DNA of 53,253 bases from Frankia sp. AiPa1 (GTDB taxonomy: Bacteria > Actinomycetota > Actinomycetes > Frankiales > Frankiaceae): NCBI RefSeq assembly GCF_023243075.1, contig NZ_JALKFZ020000122.1, positions 1 to 53,253 on the forward strand, written 5' to 3'. A program made the translations under genes and the position numbers. Shown here piece after piece: positions 8,815 through 16,989 of this stretch. Below the pieces are notes generated by a model that was not told the origin of the DNA, made no database searches, and saw only the letters and a list, made by a program, of their open reading frames with translations. Position 1 is the stretch's first letter, and every line of letters begins with the position of its first letter.

Positions 8815-10035
8815 CTACTGGAAGGTCAACTCGCGGGCGTTCTCGACCATGATCTTCCGCTGTTCGCCGATCGGGAAGCCGGCCACGTTCTCCAGGAAGT
8901 CCCGTGGGTCGGCGACGCCCTCCGCGTGCGGCCAGTCGGAGCCGAACAGGATCCGCTCCGCCGGGACGTGCTTGGCCAGCTCGGGCACACTCTCCTCCAC
9001 GTAGGGCGAGACCCAGACGTTCTCGTGGAACTGGTCGATCGGGTTCTTCGTGAAGAAGCCGGGATTCTGGCCGTGTAGCCGCTGCAGCACGTGCAACAGG
9101 GACGGCACCCACACCCCGCCGTTCTCGATGGACGCGAAGCGCACCCCCGGGTGGCGTTGGAACAGGCCGTGGGCGATCAGCGCGGCCAGGAAGTCGTGGA
9201 TGCGCCGGTCGTGCATGAGCGCGTCGACGAACGGCTCGTAGAAGGCCAGCGACGAGGCCTTGCCCTGGCGGCGCCGGCTTGGATATCCCCAGGTCCGGGC
9301 CAGGGTGTCCTCGAGCTCCCGGTAGCCTTCGTCGAAACCGGCATGGGCCGTCATCACGAGCCGCGCCTCGGCCACGCGCGCCCAGAACGGGTCGAACATC
9401 GGGTCGGCCGGCGACTTCATGCCGTCCGGGGTGAACACCGGGCCGGAGCGGATCGTCACGATCCGGGCACCACGGTCGATCACCCATTCCAGCTCCCGCA
9501 GCGCGCTGTCGAGATCGGACAGCGTCAGGTACGGCACGCCGAAGATCCGGTTCTGGTAGGCGAATCCCCAGTCCTCGTCGAGCCAGCGGTTGAACGCGCG
9601 GAAGATGGCGACCGAGGCCTCGATGTCCGGCTGCATCGGCCCTTCCATGCACACCCCCTGGGACGGGAACAGCCACGTCGCCGCCAGGCCCTGGGCATCC
9701 ATCACCGCCAGCCGGGCGTCGCGGTCGTACCACTCCGGATGGTCCGCCGGCTGTTCGGAGGTCAGCATGTGGGCGAGGTCGGATTTCGGGGCCCGCCCGG
9801 CGAAGTACTCGTACAACGCGCCGGGCTTCGGCCGCGGATTGACGTCACCCGGCCCGGGAATCCACGGGTGCAGCTCGTCGTGGACGACGTAGCGCATCTT
9901 CCCGTCGACCTGCCGGATCACCACGCCCCGGTCGGCGTACCTGGGATCGCGGTGCCGGGTGAACGCGTCGCTGGTCTCCCAGTAGTGATTGTCGGTGTCG
10001 ATGATGCTTGGGAAATCCGGGCTCGCGTCCGCCAC
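8815..10035 (-). CDS. Amidohydrolase family protein (ACMSD-like, Amidohydro_2)
   Basis: 406 residues from GTG 10035 (VADASPDFPSIIDTDNHYWE). An upstream ATG at 10092 would add a 19-residue unsupported tail. The N-terminal IIDTDNHYWE replaces the classic DxHxxE metal site with DxDxH. A central MTAHAGF and the C-terminal LFGSDWPHAEG are the other metal-site motifs of the TIM-barrel amidohydrolase_2 family, whose members include decarboxylases and hydrolases of aromatic or lipid ring products. It is divergent from a TetR regulator gene, suggesting control by it, and heads a minus-strand series with the unknown protein and the phosphotransferase (188-base gap). Confidence 0.87.
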   Translation of the reverse strand: MADASPDFPSIIDTDNHYWETSDAFTRHRDPRYADRGVVIRQVDGKMRYVVHDELHPWIPGPGDVNPRPKPGALYEYFAGRAPKSDLAHMLTSEQPADHPEWYDRDARLAVMDAQGLAATWLFPSQGVCMEGPMQPDIEASVAIFRAFNRWLDEDWGFAYQNRIFGVPYLTLSDLDSALRELEWVIDRGARIVTIRSGPVFTPDGMKSPADPMFDPFWARVAEARLVMTAHAGFDEGYRELEDTLARTWGYPSRRRQGKASSLAFYEPFVDALMHDRRIHDFLAALIAHGLFQRHPGVRFASIENGGVWVPSLLHVLQRLHGQNPGFFTKNPIDQFHENVWVSPYVEESVPELAKHVPAERILFGSDWPHAEGVADPRDFLENVAGFPIGEQRKIMVENARELTFQ

Positions 10036-10114
10036 GTCCGTCGACCTTCCCTGTCCATCGCTGCCTGCTGGAACGGCGACGACTGCTCGCACGTCGTGCC
10101 CAGGCCGACACTGT

Positions 10115-10173
10115 GATCAATCGGCATGACGATCAATCGGCATGACGTTACATGATCGTACAATCTGTATTGT
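10115..10173. promoter_or_regulatory. Divergent control region: tandem 16-mer and TetR-type palindrome
   Basis: Two perfect adjacent copies of GATCAATCGGCATGAC occupy 10115-10146. Thirteen bases further on, ACAAT-CTGT-ATTGT (10160-10173) is a perfect inverted repeat of the kind bound by TetR dimers. The region separates the amidohydrolase (minus) from the TetR gene (plus), so autoregulation and control of the catabolic genes is the natural reading. Confidence 0.5.
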
Positions 10174-10217
10174 CGGGTTCTTCGTAGAATGCGGGACGGA
10201 TCGGGCGTGGTCAAGGG

Positions 10218-10670
10218 ATGGCGATGCGGCGGCACGGCTGGGGTGGCTCGCCGCCCGGTGACGAGGTCGAGGCCCGGGAATGGATCCTGGACGCCGCCGT
10301 TCGATGCCTGGATCGTGATGGCCCGGCCGTTACGTCGATCTCCGCCGTAGCCACGGAGCTCGGCGTTACCCGTCCGACGATCTACCGGTACTTCCCGGGC
10401 TCGGATGAGCTGCTCGCCGCGGTGGCCGACCGGGCGCACCGTGGTTTCCGCGCGGAGCTGATCGCGCGCAACGTCACGCTGCTGCGGCGGGATCTGGACT
10501 GGGCCGCGATGGGCTACGCGCTCGACCAGTTGGACGAGCTGGTCGAGGTCATGCACCGCATGATCGTCTCGTTGATCGTGGCGCCGCCAGGGACGCCGCG
10601 TCCGGGCGGCGACCTACGTGACTTCCTGCGCCGCTGGCTCGGCCCGCGCACAGCCGCCAACCCGCGCTGA
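10218..10670 (+). CDS. TetR-family transcriptional regulator, shortened
   Basis: 150 residues. The N-terminal HTH is clear (ILDAAVRCLDRDGPAVTSISAVATELGVTRPTIYRYFPGSDELL, about residues 23-67). The C-terminal DLDWAAMGY...LDELVEVMHRMIVSLIVAPPG is the usual end of a TetR subfamily of about 200 residues. The ligand-binding domain between them appears about 50 residues too short, suggesting an in-frame internal deletion. ATG 10218 has AAGGG immediately adjacent. ATG 10224 has the same AAGGG at a better spacing of about seven and may be the true start. Confidence 0.8.
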   Translation: MAMRRHGWGGSPPGDEVEAREWILDAAVRCLDRDGPAVTSISAVATELGVTRPTIYRYFPGSDELLAAVADRAHRGFRAELIARNVTLLRRDLDWAAMGYALDQLDELVEVMHRMIVSLIVAPPGTPRPGGDLRDFLRRWLGPRTAANPR

Positions 10671-10749
10671 CCGGAGTGGTCGCCGAGGGGAACCTGAGCC
10701 TGGTGGTTCACCGAACGCCCGTGAGCGTCGGCGATGCCGATCGCCCGGA

Positions 10750-11032
10750 TCAGGCGTTGGTGAGCGAGGCGATGGCGGCGCGGACGGTCTCGAGGTCGCC
10801 GAGGACGATCTCGTGGGTGTCGCGTGCGGTGTGCAGCCGCCAGTGCGTGTCGGCGACGGCCTCGGGAGAGGCGGGCGACCCCGGGCCGACGAAGGCGCCG
10901 ATGGGCACGTGCCCCACGTGCACGCCGCTGCCGTCGAGGCTTTCGGCCAGGGCGAGCACGTAGTTTCGCAGCCCCGCTACCGCGATGCCGACGTTGCCGA
11001 GAAACGGAATCGGGTGGACCGCCGAGAGCCCG
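10750..11032 (-). pseudogene. 3' remnant of a short-chain dehydrogenase gene
   Basis: The minus-strand frame reads GLSAVHPIPFLGNVGIAVAG then LRNYVLALAESLDGSGVHVGHVPIGAF and ends ...ETVRAAIASLTNA. This is the C-terminal third of an SDR (the segment around and after the catalytic Tyr position). The nucleotide-binding half is absent. Coding similarity stops at about 11032, where the opposite-strand methyltransferase remnant begins, so the 5' two thirds were lost by a deletion. Confidence 0.65.
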
Positions 11033-11487
11033 GACTCACCGCGGTCGAGGCGGACAGGGGTCTGGCGGCGAGCCTGGCCGCCCGCCTTGCCGGATCGAAC
11101 GTCACGGTCGTGTCCGCCGACGCCACCGCGACCCCCCTGTCCGGCGGGCGGTTCAGCGGCGCGGTCTGTCTCACGATGCTGCACCACGTGCCCGGCACCG
11201 ACCAGCAGGACGCGTTGTTCGCTGAGGTCCACCGCCTGCTCGCGCCGGGCGGCCGGTTCGCCGGCAGCGACTCCCTCGACGGCCCGGACTTCCGCGAGCT
11301 GCACCACGGCGACGTCTGCGTTCCCGTCGACCCGGGCAGCCTCCCCGACCGGCTCCGCGCCGCCGGCTACGTCGACGTGCACGTCGACACGAACGAGCAC
11401 GCGGTCCGTTTCCGCGGCCGCAAGCCGCAGATATCGGGATCAGGCGATTCGCGGCTCAGGTCGGGAGAATTCAGGTCTGGAGAATGA
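11029..11487 (+). pseudogene. 3' remnant of a class I SAM-dependent methyltransferase gene
   Basis: The frame begins GLTAVEADRGLAASLAARLAG and continues with SADATATPLSGGRFSGAVCL then TMLHHVPG and EVHRLLAPGGRFAGSDS. These are methyltransferase motifs from post-I onward. Motif I (the SAM-binding GxGxG) is missing, and no start codon in good context exists at this point. The end overlaps the convergent kinase gene by 17 bases. Longer readings upstream on the plus strand are antisense to the SDR remnant and not credible. Confidence 0.65.
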
Positions 11488-11992
11488 CGCGCTCGCCCTC
11501 GCCGACGGGTTCCTGGAAGTCGGTGAAGTAGCGTTCCAGAAGCTCGTCGGAGACGGTGACGCTGTTCGCGCCGCTCTGCCGGCCGCGGAGGGCGAGCCGA
11601 CGCCGGAGGGTGTCGAGATCGGCCTTCAGCCAGATGAGCTCCCACCGGCACCCGTGGCTCTCGATCGCGGCCTTGTACCGGGCTCGGGTGGCCCGGTTCC
11701 AGAAGCTGTAGTCAATGACCACGGGTGCTCTCGTCGTCATGAGGCGGATCAGCTCATCCCAGAGCTGCCGTTCGGCGGCCGACCTGAGGCGCTCGTACTC
11801 CGCCGGGTCGAGCTTGCCACCATCTCGGCCGGTCCACTCCCATACGGTCTCGTCGATCGAGAGCCGGGTGTAGCCGTGACGCTCCAGGGCCTTCGCGTAC
11901 GTGCTCTTGCCGGACCCCGGCAGGCCACACATCATCACGACGAGTCCAAGCTCCGTCCCGGCGAGATCCGGCAGGAGTTCCCCGTCGCCCAT
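11471..11992 (-). CDS. P-loop small-molecule kinase / zeta-toxin-like ATPase
   Basis: 173 residues from ATG 11992. The Walker A motif GLPGSGKST is at about residues 22-30, followed by YAKALERHGYTRLSIDE. A downstream VVIDYSFWNRATRARYK and IWLKADLDTLRRRLALRGR (a lid-like Arg-rich segment) fit the AAA_33/zeta-toxin/chloramphenicol-phosphotransferase group, which phosphorylates small molecules. It lies 82 bases downstream of the bes-like operon on the same strand and could be co-transcribed. A resistance or tailoring role is possible but unsupported. Confidence 0.8.
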   Translation of the reverse strand: MGDGELLPDLAGTELGLVVMMCGLPGSGKSTYAKALERHGYTRLSIDETVWEWTGRDGGKLDPAEYERLRSAAERQLWDELIRLMTTRAPVVIDYSFWNRATRARYKAAIESHGCRWELIWLKADLDTLRRRLALRGRQSGANSVTVSDELLERYFTDFQEPVGEGERVILQT

Positions 11993-12074
11993 GAGCGCGA
12001 CGGTACAGGAGCCTGAATGGGAGCCCGGGGCCGGCATGGTCCCGGGAACGGCGGGCACCGTGCTGGTCGCCTGC

Positions 12075-13673
12075 TCACAGCGGAGGGAATCTCGATGCCG
12101 ACGATGTCGACGGGGTTTTCGTCGTCCTCTCCGCCCTGGAAATCGGCGTCGCGAGGACTTGGCGGAGACTGTCGATCAGAGGGTCCGGGTCCTCGATGCC
12201 CATCGATATGCGAAGCATGTCGCGATGAAGACCTCGACGCCGCAGCTCCTCCCGGCCGACGACGGTGGAAAGCATGTCGTTGTGGGCGATGAAGACCTGA
12301 GGTGAAGCCATGGTGAAGTCCGCACCGAAGCTCGGACCCTTCGGAATCGGTAGTGGATCGTAGACCTGCTCGATCGGCACCTTGAGGTCCAGCAGGAGCA
12401 GGCCACCTGGTGATGACGCGGAGCGATGTATCTTCGAGTAGTTGCGGGCGGACCGGTCGCTGTAGGCCCATTCCACGCCGCGAACGTTGCTCTGGCTCTC
12501 CAGAAATTCAGCCAGGATCATGGTGCTGCGGTTCACCCGCTCAATGCGCGCGGCATAGCCGGATATTCGGGACGCCGCGCGCGCGGCATCCCGCCCGAAT
12601 GGCCGGTCGCCGTACTCTCGCAGGCCGGGGCGAATCTCGTCCGCGAAGGCCGAGGACGGATTGACGATCGTCGCTCCCATCAGCACGTCCGCAGAACCCG
12701 TCGCGTACTTTGTAAGGCTTTCGCAGGCTACGTCGGCGTGAGCAAGAACATCGATGTTGTGAGGCGTTCCGATGGTCGTGTCCAGCACCACCAGACATCC
12801 GACGCGATCGGCGATCTCGCGGACCGCCTCGACGTCGGGTGTCTGCAGCAGGGGATTGCTGGGAACCTCGCCGATAATACCGGCGAGATCGTCGGCATTT
12901 TCCAGCACGGCGGCCACGATCGCATCCGTGTCGCCCGGATCGGGAATGATGATTCGGTCAGCATCGACAATGCGCTTCTCGAATATGCTCATCGTGTCGA
13001 AGAAGATCCAGCCAAGCTGGAGCCAGCGCCTCCGACCTCGCCCGCGCTGGATTTTCGCCACCGCCGCCAGCGCGGCCGCCACGGCATTCATGCCGCTGTT
13101 ATGCAGAATCACGTTATCGGCGTGGCCGGCCCCGTAGACGCGGGCCAGATGCACGCTGATGGCATCCTCGGCCCCGTCTGGTGCCAGCAGCTCGTCGTCG
13201 TGGGCCGAAAGCTCGCCGCACCGAACCAGAGCGTCCTCCGCCTCGCGTGAAGACAGGTGACACCCCGTGTGTTTCACGAACTCCCGTACGCGCCGGTTGG
13301 CGACTGGGCCGCCCGCGATCGTCACCCCGTTCACGCCCACGGCAAAGACAGTTCGGCATGCGGACGAGCCGCCGTATGCGCAGGCCGCGGCTGCGGCCCG
13401 TGCAGTACGTACCAGCACCAGCTCGCGAGCGGGAACGTTGAGAATGTGACTGAGAACGTGGGTCAGTTCGGTGACATAGCGGTGGGTGCGGAACCGCGGA
13501 TAACCTGAAGTAACGTGACGAAGGGTTCTCTCGTCGTCCGACTCGAAACCGATGACGTCGGCCACCGTTGGGAGGGAGACCGAAACAGAGTGGGTGGGTC
13601 CCGGGATCGGCTGGCCCAGTGGCAGGGGCTGGACGCATCGAGTACGCCGGCTTTCCACCTCGCTGAATTTCAC
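12075..13673 (-). CDS. PLP-dependent Cys/Met-metabolism-fold lyase, BesB-like
   Basis: 532 residues from GTG 13673, one base after the stop of the preceding gene. The catalytic region SLTKYATGSADVLMG holds the Schiff-base lysine (about Lys322), preceded by VVLDTTIGTPHNI with the cofactor-binding Asp. This is the cystathionine gamma-synthase/gamma-lyase fold. About 110 extra residues precede the usual core (family members are about 390). In the S. cattleya pathway BesB acts on 4-chloroallylglycine to make the alkyne amino acid propargylglycine. Here the assignment rests on fold plus tight linkage to BesC- and BesD-like genes. Longer frames upstream run into the BesC-like gene. Third gene of the operon. 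Confidence 0.82.
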   Translation of the reverse strand: MKFSEVESRRTRCVQPLPLGQPIPGPTHSVSVSLPTVADVIGFESDDERTLRHVTSGYPRFRTHRYVTELTHVLSHILNVPARELVLVRTARAAAAACAYGGSSACRTVFAVGVNGVTIAGGPVANRRVREFVKHTGCHLSSREAEDALVRCGELSAHDDELLAPDGAEDAISVHLARVYGAGHADNVILHNSGMNAVAAALAAVAKIQRGRGRRRWLQLGWIFFDTMSIFEKRIVDADRIIIPDPGDTDAIVAAVLENADDLAGIIGEVPSNPLLQTPDVEAVREIADRVGCLVVLDTTIGTPHNIDVLAHADVACESLTKYATGSADVLMGATIVNPSSAFADEIRPGLREYGDRPFGRDAARAASRISGYAARIERVNRSTMILAEFLESQSNVRGVEWAYSDRSARNYSKIHRSASSPGGLLLLDLKVPIEQVYDPLPIPKGPSFGADFTMASPQVFIAHNDMLSTVVGREELRRRGLHRDMLRISMGIEDPDPLIDSLRQVLATPISRAERTTKTPSTSSASRFPPL

Positions 13674-13674
13674 C

Positions 13675-14442
13675 TCACAGGCCGACGAGGTTCTGTACGC
13701 CGTCCCAGTACCGTTCGACGTGCGCGAGGAAGTCGTACGTCCCCGCCTCGAACTCCTGGCGAGTTTCTGCCGAGTGCACGTAAGGAGCGATGGCGTTGAA
13801 CACGGAGTTGCTGTGCCCCACCTCGACGTCGATGTGTAGCGTCCAGAAGTGCCGTGTCCTCTCGTCATAGCCCTGGTTTCGGAGCCCGTCGTTCAGTTTC
13901 GAGACCATGATCGATGACATCGTCTCATCGGCATAAAGAGCACCAAGGGATTTTTCGATGGCGCACTCCGTGTAAAGATGCCGGATGCGTTCGTTGAGTT
14001 CGATGGTAACATCAAGAGGCTGGTAGTCCCGGATAAAATCAAGATCGATGTTGATGCTTGCCAGGAAGTTCTCGAACAATGTGGAGTGGGTCTTCTCGGA
14101 ACCCACCTCGTCCGCCACGTTCAGAATGATCTCGCGGAGGATTGCCTCGTCCCGCGTCTTCATCGCCATACCGGTGATGTAGAAAGGAAGGTAGCGAAAG
14201 AAGTAGTAGCACTCGGCGTAGAGGTGGCGCTCCTGCTCGCGGGTGAGTGCCCTGTCCCGGTAGTGGTTGAGAAACGGGTGCTCGACCGCCCGGTGACTGG
14301 CGATCCGTACAAGAAGGTCGTCAAGGTACTTCTTGACCGATGGGTCTTCGAGCGAGACGCGTCGGCGGATCCCCGCTTCGACGTGGTCGAAGTTCGCCCA
14401 TGCCGGCCGCAGCTCCCCGGCTGCCGCGCTGGTCTCAGTCAT
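13675..14442 (-). CDS. Haem-oxygenase-like diiron oxidase, BesC-like
   Basis: 255 residues. The TENA/haem-oxygenase-like helical fold is suggested by three helices carrying putative iron ligands: DEVGSEKTH (Glu112, His119), [14 protein letters not shown] (Glu163 or Glu173) and HIDVEVGH (His203, Glu207, His210). BesC fragments 4-chlorolysine to 4-chloroallylglycine, formaldehyde and ammonia, using O2 and a diiron centre. Its start overlaps the end of the halogenase gene by eight bases and its stop is one base from the next start, so the three genes should be translationally coupled. Similar proteins such as UndA or SznF domains act on other substrates, so context carries much of the call. Confidence 0.86.
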   Translation of the reverse strand: MTETSAAAGELRPAWANFDHVEAGIRRRVSLEDPSVKKYLDDLLVRIASHRAVEHPFLNHYRDRALTREQERHLYAECYYFFRYLPFYITGMAMKTRDEAILREIILNVADEVGSEKTHSTLFENFLASINIDLDFIRDYQPLDVTIELNERIRHLYTECAIEKSLGALYADETMSSIMVSKLNDGLRNQGYDERTRHFWTLHIDVEVGHSNSVFNAIAPYVHSAETRQEFEAGTYDFLAHVERYWDGVQNLVGL

Positions 14443-15214
14443 CGTTCTTCCCCTGGTTCACGTCGCCCCTGACACTGACCGCCGCCGTGGCATCGGCGTT
14501 GTCCCACCAACGATCGTCCGTGGTATAGGTGCGCCGCAGGTCCCGAGCGGCGGCCCACGTCATGTTGAGAATGACGCGTACAGCATCCTCACGAAAGGGA
14601 ATGGTGCGGTGGAGCGTGGTGTCCGTCCGAAGTAGATACGCGTCTCCGGACGCAAAATAGTAGGTGGTTATCGGATTCTCGACGATGTATTGATTGATCT
14701 TCGGGTCTGCCTTGTTCCATGAAGTATGAGCAATACACTGAAGCAGCCCTCCAACCTCGATCGGAGGTGCTTCCGGAACCCAGATCAGCGCATAACTGAA
14801 ATCACCCCAGTGCCAGCCATGCGTGTCCCCCTTCCTTTCATGTCTGGTAATGAGAAACTCTTCATCCTTCTTCGGACAAGGGTGCAGCTTCTCCCCGGCG
14901 ATTGCCTCGAGCATGGCAAGTAAATCGGCGTCCTGGTACAGCATGGAGATCGCGTCACTGTGGGCCGCCACCTTCTCACTGGGCACCACGGACATGGAGC
15001 GACGCGTGAAGTCGGTCGTCGCGAGCCTGAGGTCACGGCGCTCGGAATGCTGTTCAAGCAGACGGTTCGTCTCTGCCCTGACCAGTGACGTCGTTTCTGG
15101 GTTGAGCAGATTCGTGACCCGCAGGATTCCGAACCTACGAAACTCTTGAGCTGCCCTCCTGGTTGTCTCGGGATCTAGCGCGACGCAGGTTGCACCAGAG
15201 ATCTGTGCTGGCAT
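14435..15214 (-). CDS. Fe(II)/2-oxoglutarate radical amino-acid halogenase, BesD-like
   Basis: 259 residues, PhyH-type jelly roll. The iron site reads H135-W136-G137, with the distal histidine at H202. Glycine in place of the usual Asp/Glu opens the coordination site for chloride and marks a halogenase rather than a hydroxylase. As I recall BesD (H137, G139, H204; lysine contacts R74, E120, H134, D140, N219, T221, W238/239), every position is matched here at an offset of two: R72, E118, H132, D138, N217, T219, W236/237. R213 could bind 2-oxoglutarate. Expected role: chlorination of free L-lysine, probably at C4. Start ATG 15214 is preceded by CGGAGGCAAGGA. First gene of the operon. Confidence 0.9.
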   Translation of the reverse strand: MPAQISGATCVALDPETTRRAAQEFRRFGILRVTNLLNPETTSLVRAETNRLLEQHSERRDLRLATTDFTRRSMSVVPSEKVAAHSDAISMLYQDADLLAMLEAIAGEKLHPCPKKDEEFLITRHERKGDTHGWHWGDFSYALIWVPEAPPIEVGGLLQCIAHTSWNKADPKINQYIVENPITTYYFASGDAYLLRTDTTLHRTIPFREDAVRVILNMTWAAARDLRRTYTTDDRWWDNADATAAVSVRGDVNQGKNDD

Positions 15215-15455
15215 TCCTTGCCTCCGAGGTGGATGCCGGGTCGAAAGAAAGGGCCCTGGAATGAGGAGGAGACCGCGCCTGCCGACCCGGCATGGACGCC
15301 CGAAGGCATGCAGAGGCGAGTTTTGTCGGCGAGAGTCGCCAGACCGTCGAGGTCACGGACCCGGCACGATTAATGGCTCAGGAATCAGTGCCGCTGGCAG
15401 TGTCGCCCAGGCGAAGTCCGGGGATGTCCGCGAGATGTGTGTGAAGCGTGCTGAG

Positions 15456-15470
15456 TCAGCTCGGATGCAT
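15456..15470 (-). promoter_or_regulatory. Leader mini-ORF (MHPS) with consensus Shine-Dalgarno
   Basis: On the minus strand GGGAGGAGGTGACA precedes ATG CAT CCG AGC TGA. The ribosome site is close to a perfect complement of the 16S rRNA tail, yet the frame ends after four codons, 242 bases upstream of the halogenase start. It could be a leader peptide in the operon transcript or the scar of a lost gene. Confidence 0.4.
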
Positions 15471-16107
15471 TGTCACCTCCTCCCTGACCAGGCATCGCGG
15501 CCGTGGACCGGGAGCAACATCAGCTAGTAGGTTCACCTGCTTCTCAAGCCATGTTCGCACGCGCCGGGCGCAGGTGTATGACTTTGCGCGGGATTCGCAC
15601 CGGACCGACGGTACACCCGCTTCCTACCTGCGGCTCCGGAAGCTCGTGGCTCTGCCACCCGTCGATTTCCTTGATCCTCCGAAGGGAATTCGCCGAAACT
15701 GGATCTGGCGGGCTCTGGCGTGATGTCGCCGCTGTGGTGGGCACCTCCTGGCAGCCTTCCCATATCGGGCTTCGGGGCGACTGCTTACCAGCAGATCATA
15801 ATCACCCGCCGGAGTCATGCCGCCAGTTGCTCTATAAGGTGGTGGCTGGCTGTGACTGTTGTCAGGTGCGGAGAAAATGGCAGGCGAAGTCGTGTTGGCG
15901 CTGGTCACGATGGTGATTCTCAGTTAGGGACGGGTCTGGCGGAAGGTGGGGCCCGGCGGACGCCGACGAGGCCGGCACAGGTGACCGTGGATTGGTCCAC
16001 CGCCCTGGGTTACTTCTCGTGGGTCTCCGGCTCGCAGCAGGCTTCCCCCGGTGAATCTCACTGTCCGTGGTGGCTTTCGGGAGTGGTGGCGCCGCTGACG
16101 GGCGGGA

Positions 16108-16166
16108 TGTCGCTTCTACTGGGTAATGTGCCTGATTTGTACCTTCGTACCCCGGTAGAAGCGACA
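16108..16166. repeat. Long hairpin in the divergent intergenic region
   Basis: The left arm TGTCGCTTCTACTGGG (16108-16123) pairs with the right arm CCCCGGTAGAAGCGACA (16150-16166) with one bulge, around a loop of about 26 bases. It could be a structured RNA, a terminator-like element or the trace of a small mobile element. Confidence 0.55.
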
Positions 16167-16320
16167 CGGAGGTTTTTCGGGGCCGATCCGTCGTCACGCG
16201 CAGCGGTGAGGAGGGCGGTGGCGGGTCGGCGGTGGGGGAGAGGGCTCGCTGGTCGTGACGAACGGAGCTGACGCTGACGGCAGGGGCACCGTGCACCGCC
16301 GGCCACCGACCACCAGAGTT

Positions 16321-16471
16321 ACCAGCCACCCAGCCACCCAGCCACCCAGCCGCGCGGTACGTGGGACGGTGCGCGTGGCGCCGAGGAACGTCGGAGGCGG
16401 TCCGAGCCCGACCGAGGATCGGGCGGAACCGGGCGGAACCGGGCGGAACCGGGCGGGATCGGGCCGGAGCC
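16321..16471. repeat. Short tandem repeats
   Basis: Copies of CAGCCACC (16321-16350) are followed by four copies of an 11-mer around CGGGCGGAAC (about 16431-16465). No gene is present here. Confidence 0.7.
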
Positions 16472-16926
16472 GGCCGGTCTGCCGGGATGGACCATGATGA
16501 TCCGCGAGAAGAACGCTGGGTCGAGTCGCCCCGTCTGGTTGTGGTGGTAGCGGGCGCGGGCCTGGTGTCCGCGCCAGTGTGACCGTCTGTTGAGGCGGCC
16601 GGTGGGGCGATCGATGTGTCCGGGGGGGATTGCGCGGGGCTGGTCCCCCGGCACGCTCGGCGAGGCTCCGCCGGTTCCTTCTCTCGGCACCTGAGGGCAG
16701 ACCCGTCAGATGCATCCGTCCTGGCCGCCGACTCGTCGTTACGGAAACATGCCGTGACCCGGGAGAGCAGTCTTCCAAGCCTGTCTCCCGCGCCTCGCCA
16801 TCCGCCTCGGCGACGCTGCCTTCCACCTACAGAGTATCTCTTGTCGGATCTCCGCCTACACCCGGCGATCAGCTAACCGGTGCGCCGCGCCGATCCATTA
16901 GAGGTAGAGACCACAAGAAGATCACG

Positions 16927-16953
16927 ATGGCTGCTCTGCTGGACATGAAGTAA
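16927..16953 (+). promoter_or_regulatory. Mini-ORF MAALLDMK upstream of the ATP-grasp gene
   Basis: ATG 16927 to TAA 16951-16953 encodes MAALLDMK, with AAGAAG about seven bases upstream. The stop codon overlaps the left arm of the following hairpin. It may be a leader peptide. A very short peptide substrate for the ligase is a more remote idea. Confidence 0.3.
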
Positions 16954-16989
16954 CCTTCGTGTAAGGTTTTCCTGAAGGCTTAGGTCAGG
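16952..16989 (+). promoter_or_regulatory. Two hairpins before the ATP-grasp start (possible attenuator)
   Basis: AACCTT-CGTGT-AAGGTT (16952-16968) is a perfect stem running directly into TT. It is followed by CCTGA...TCAGG (16971-16975 with 16985-16989), whose loop contains the likely ribosome site GAAGG and whose right arm touches the GTG start. This layout could occlude translation initiation. Confidence 0.4.

Larger units (their letters stand above)
15215..16988. other. 1.8 kb divergent intergenic region of the bes-like cluster
   Basis: No protein-coding gene is convincing on either strand; the open frames lack domain-like sequence. It holds a mini-ORF with a near-perfect ribosome site (15456-15470), a long hairpin (16108-16166), short tandem repeats (16321-16471) and a mini-ORF followed by two hairpins just before the ATP-grasp gene (16927-16989). 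Confidence 0.6.

Noticed and set aside
16108..16166. Integron attC site
   Set aside because: No integrase, no conserved core triplet, and only a single copy.
16680..16830. Possible glycine-type riboswitch on either strand upstream of the cluster
   Set aside because: A GGGAGAG-like box is present, but the conserved partner motifs are absent.
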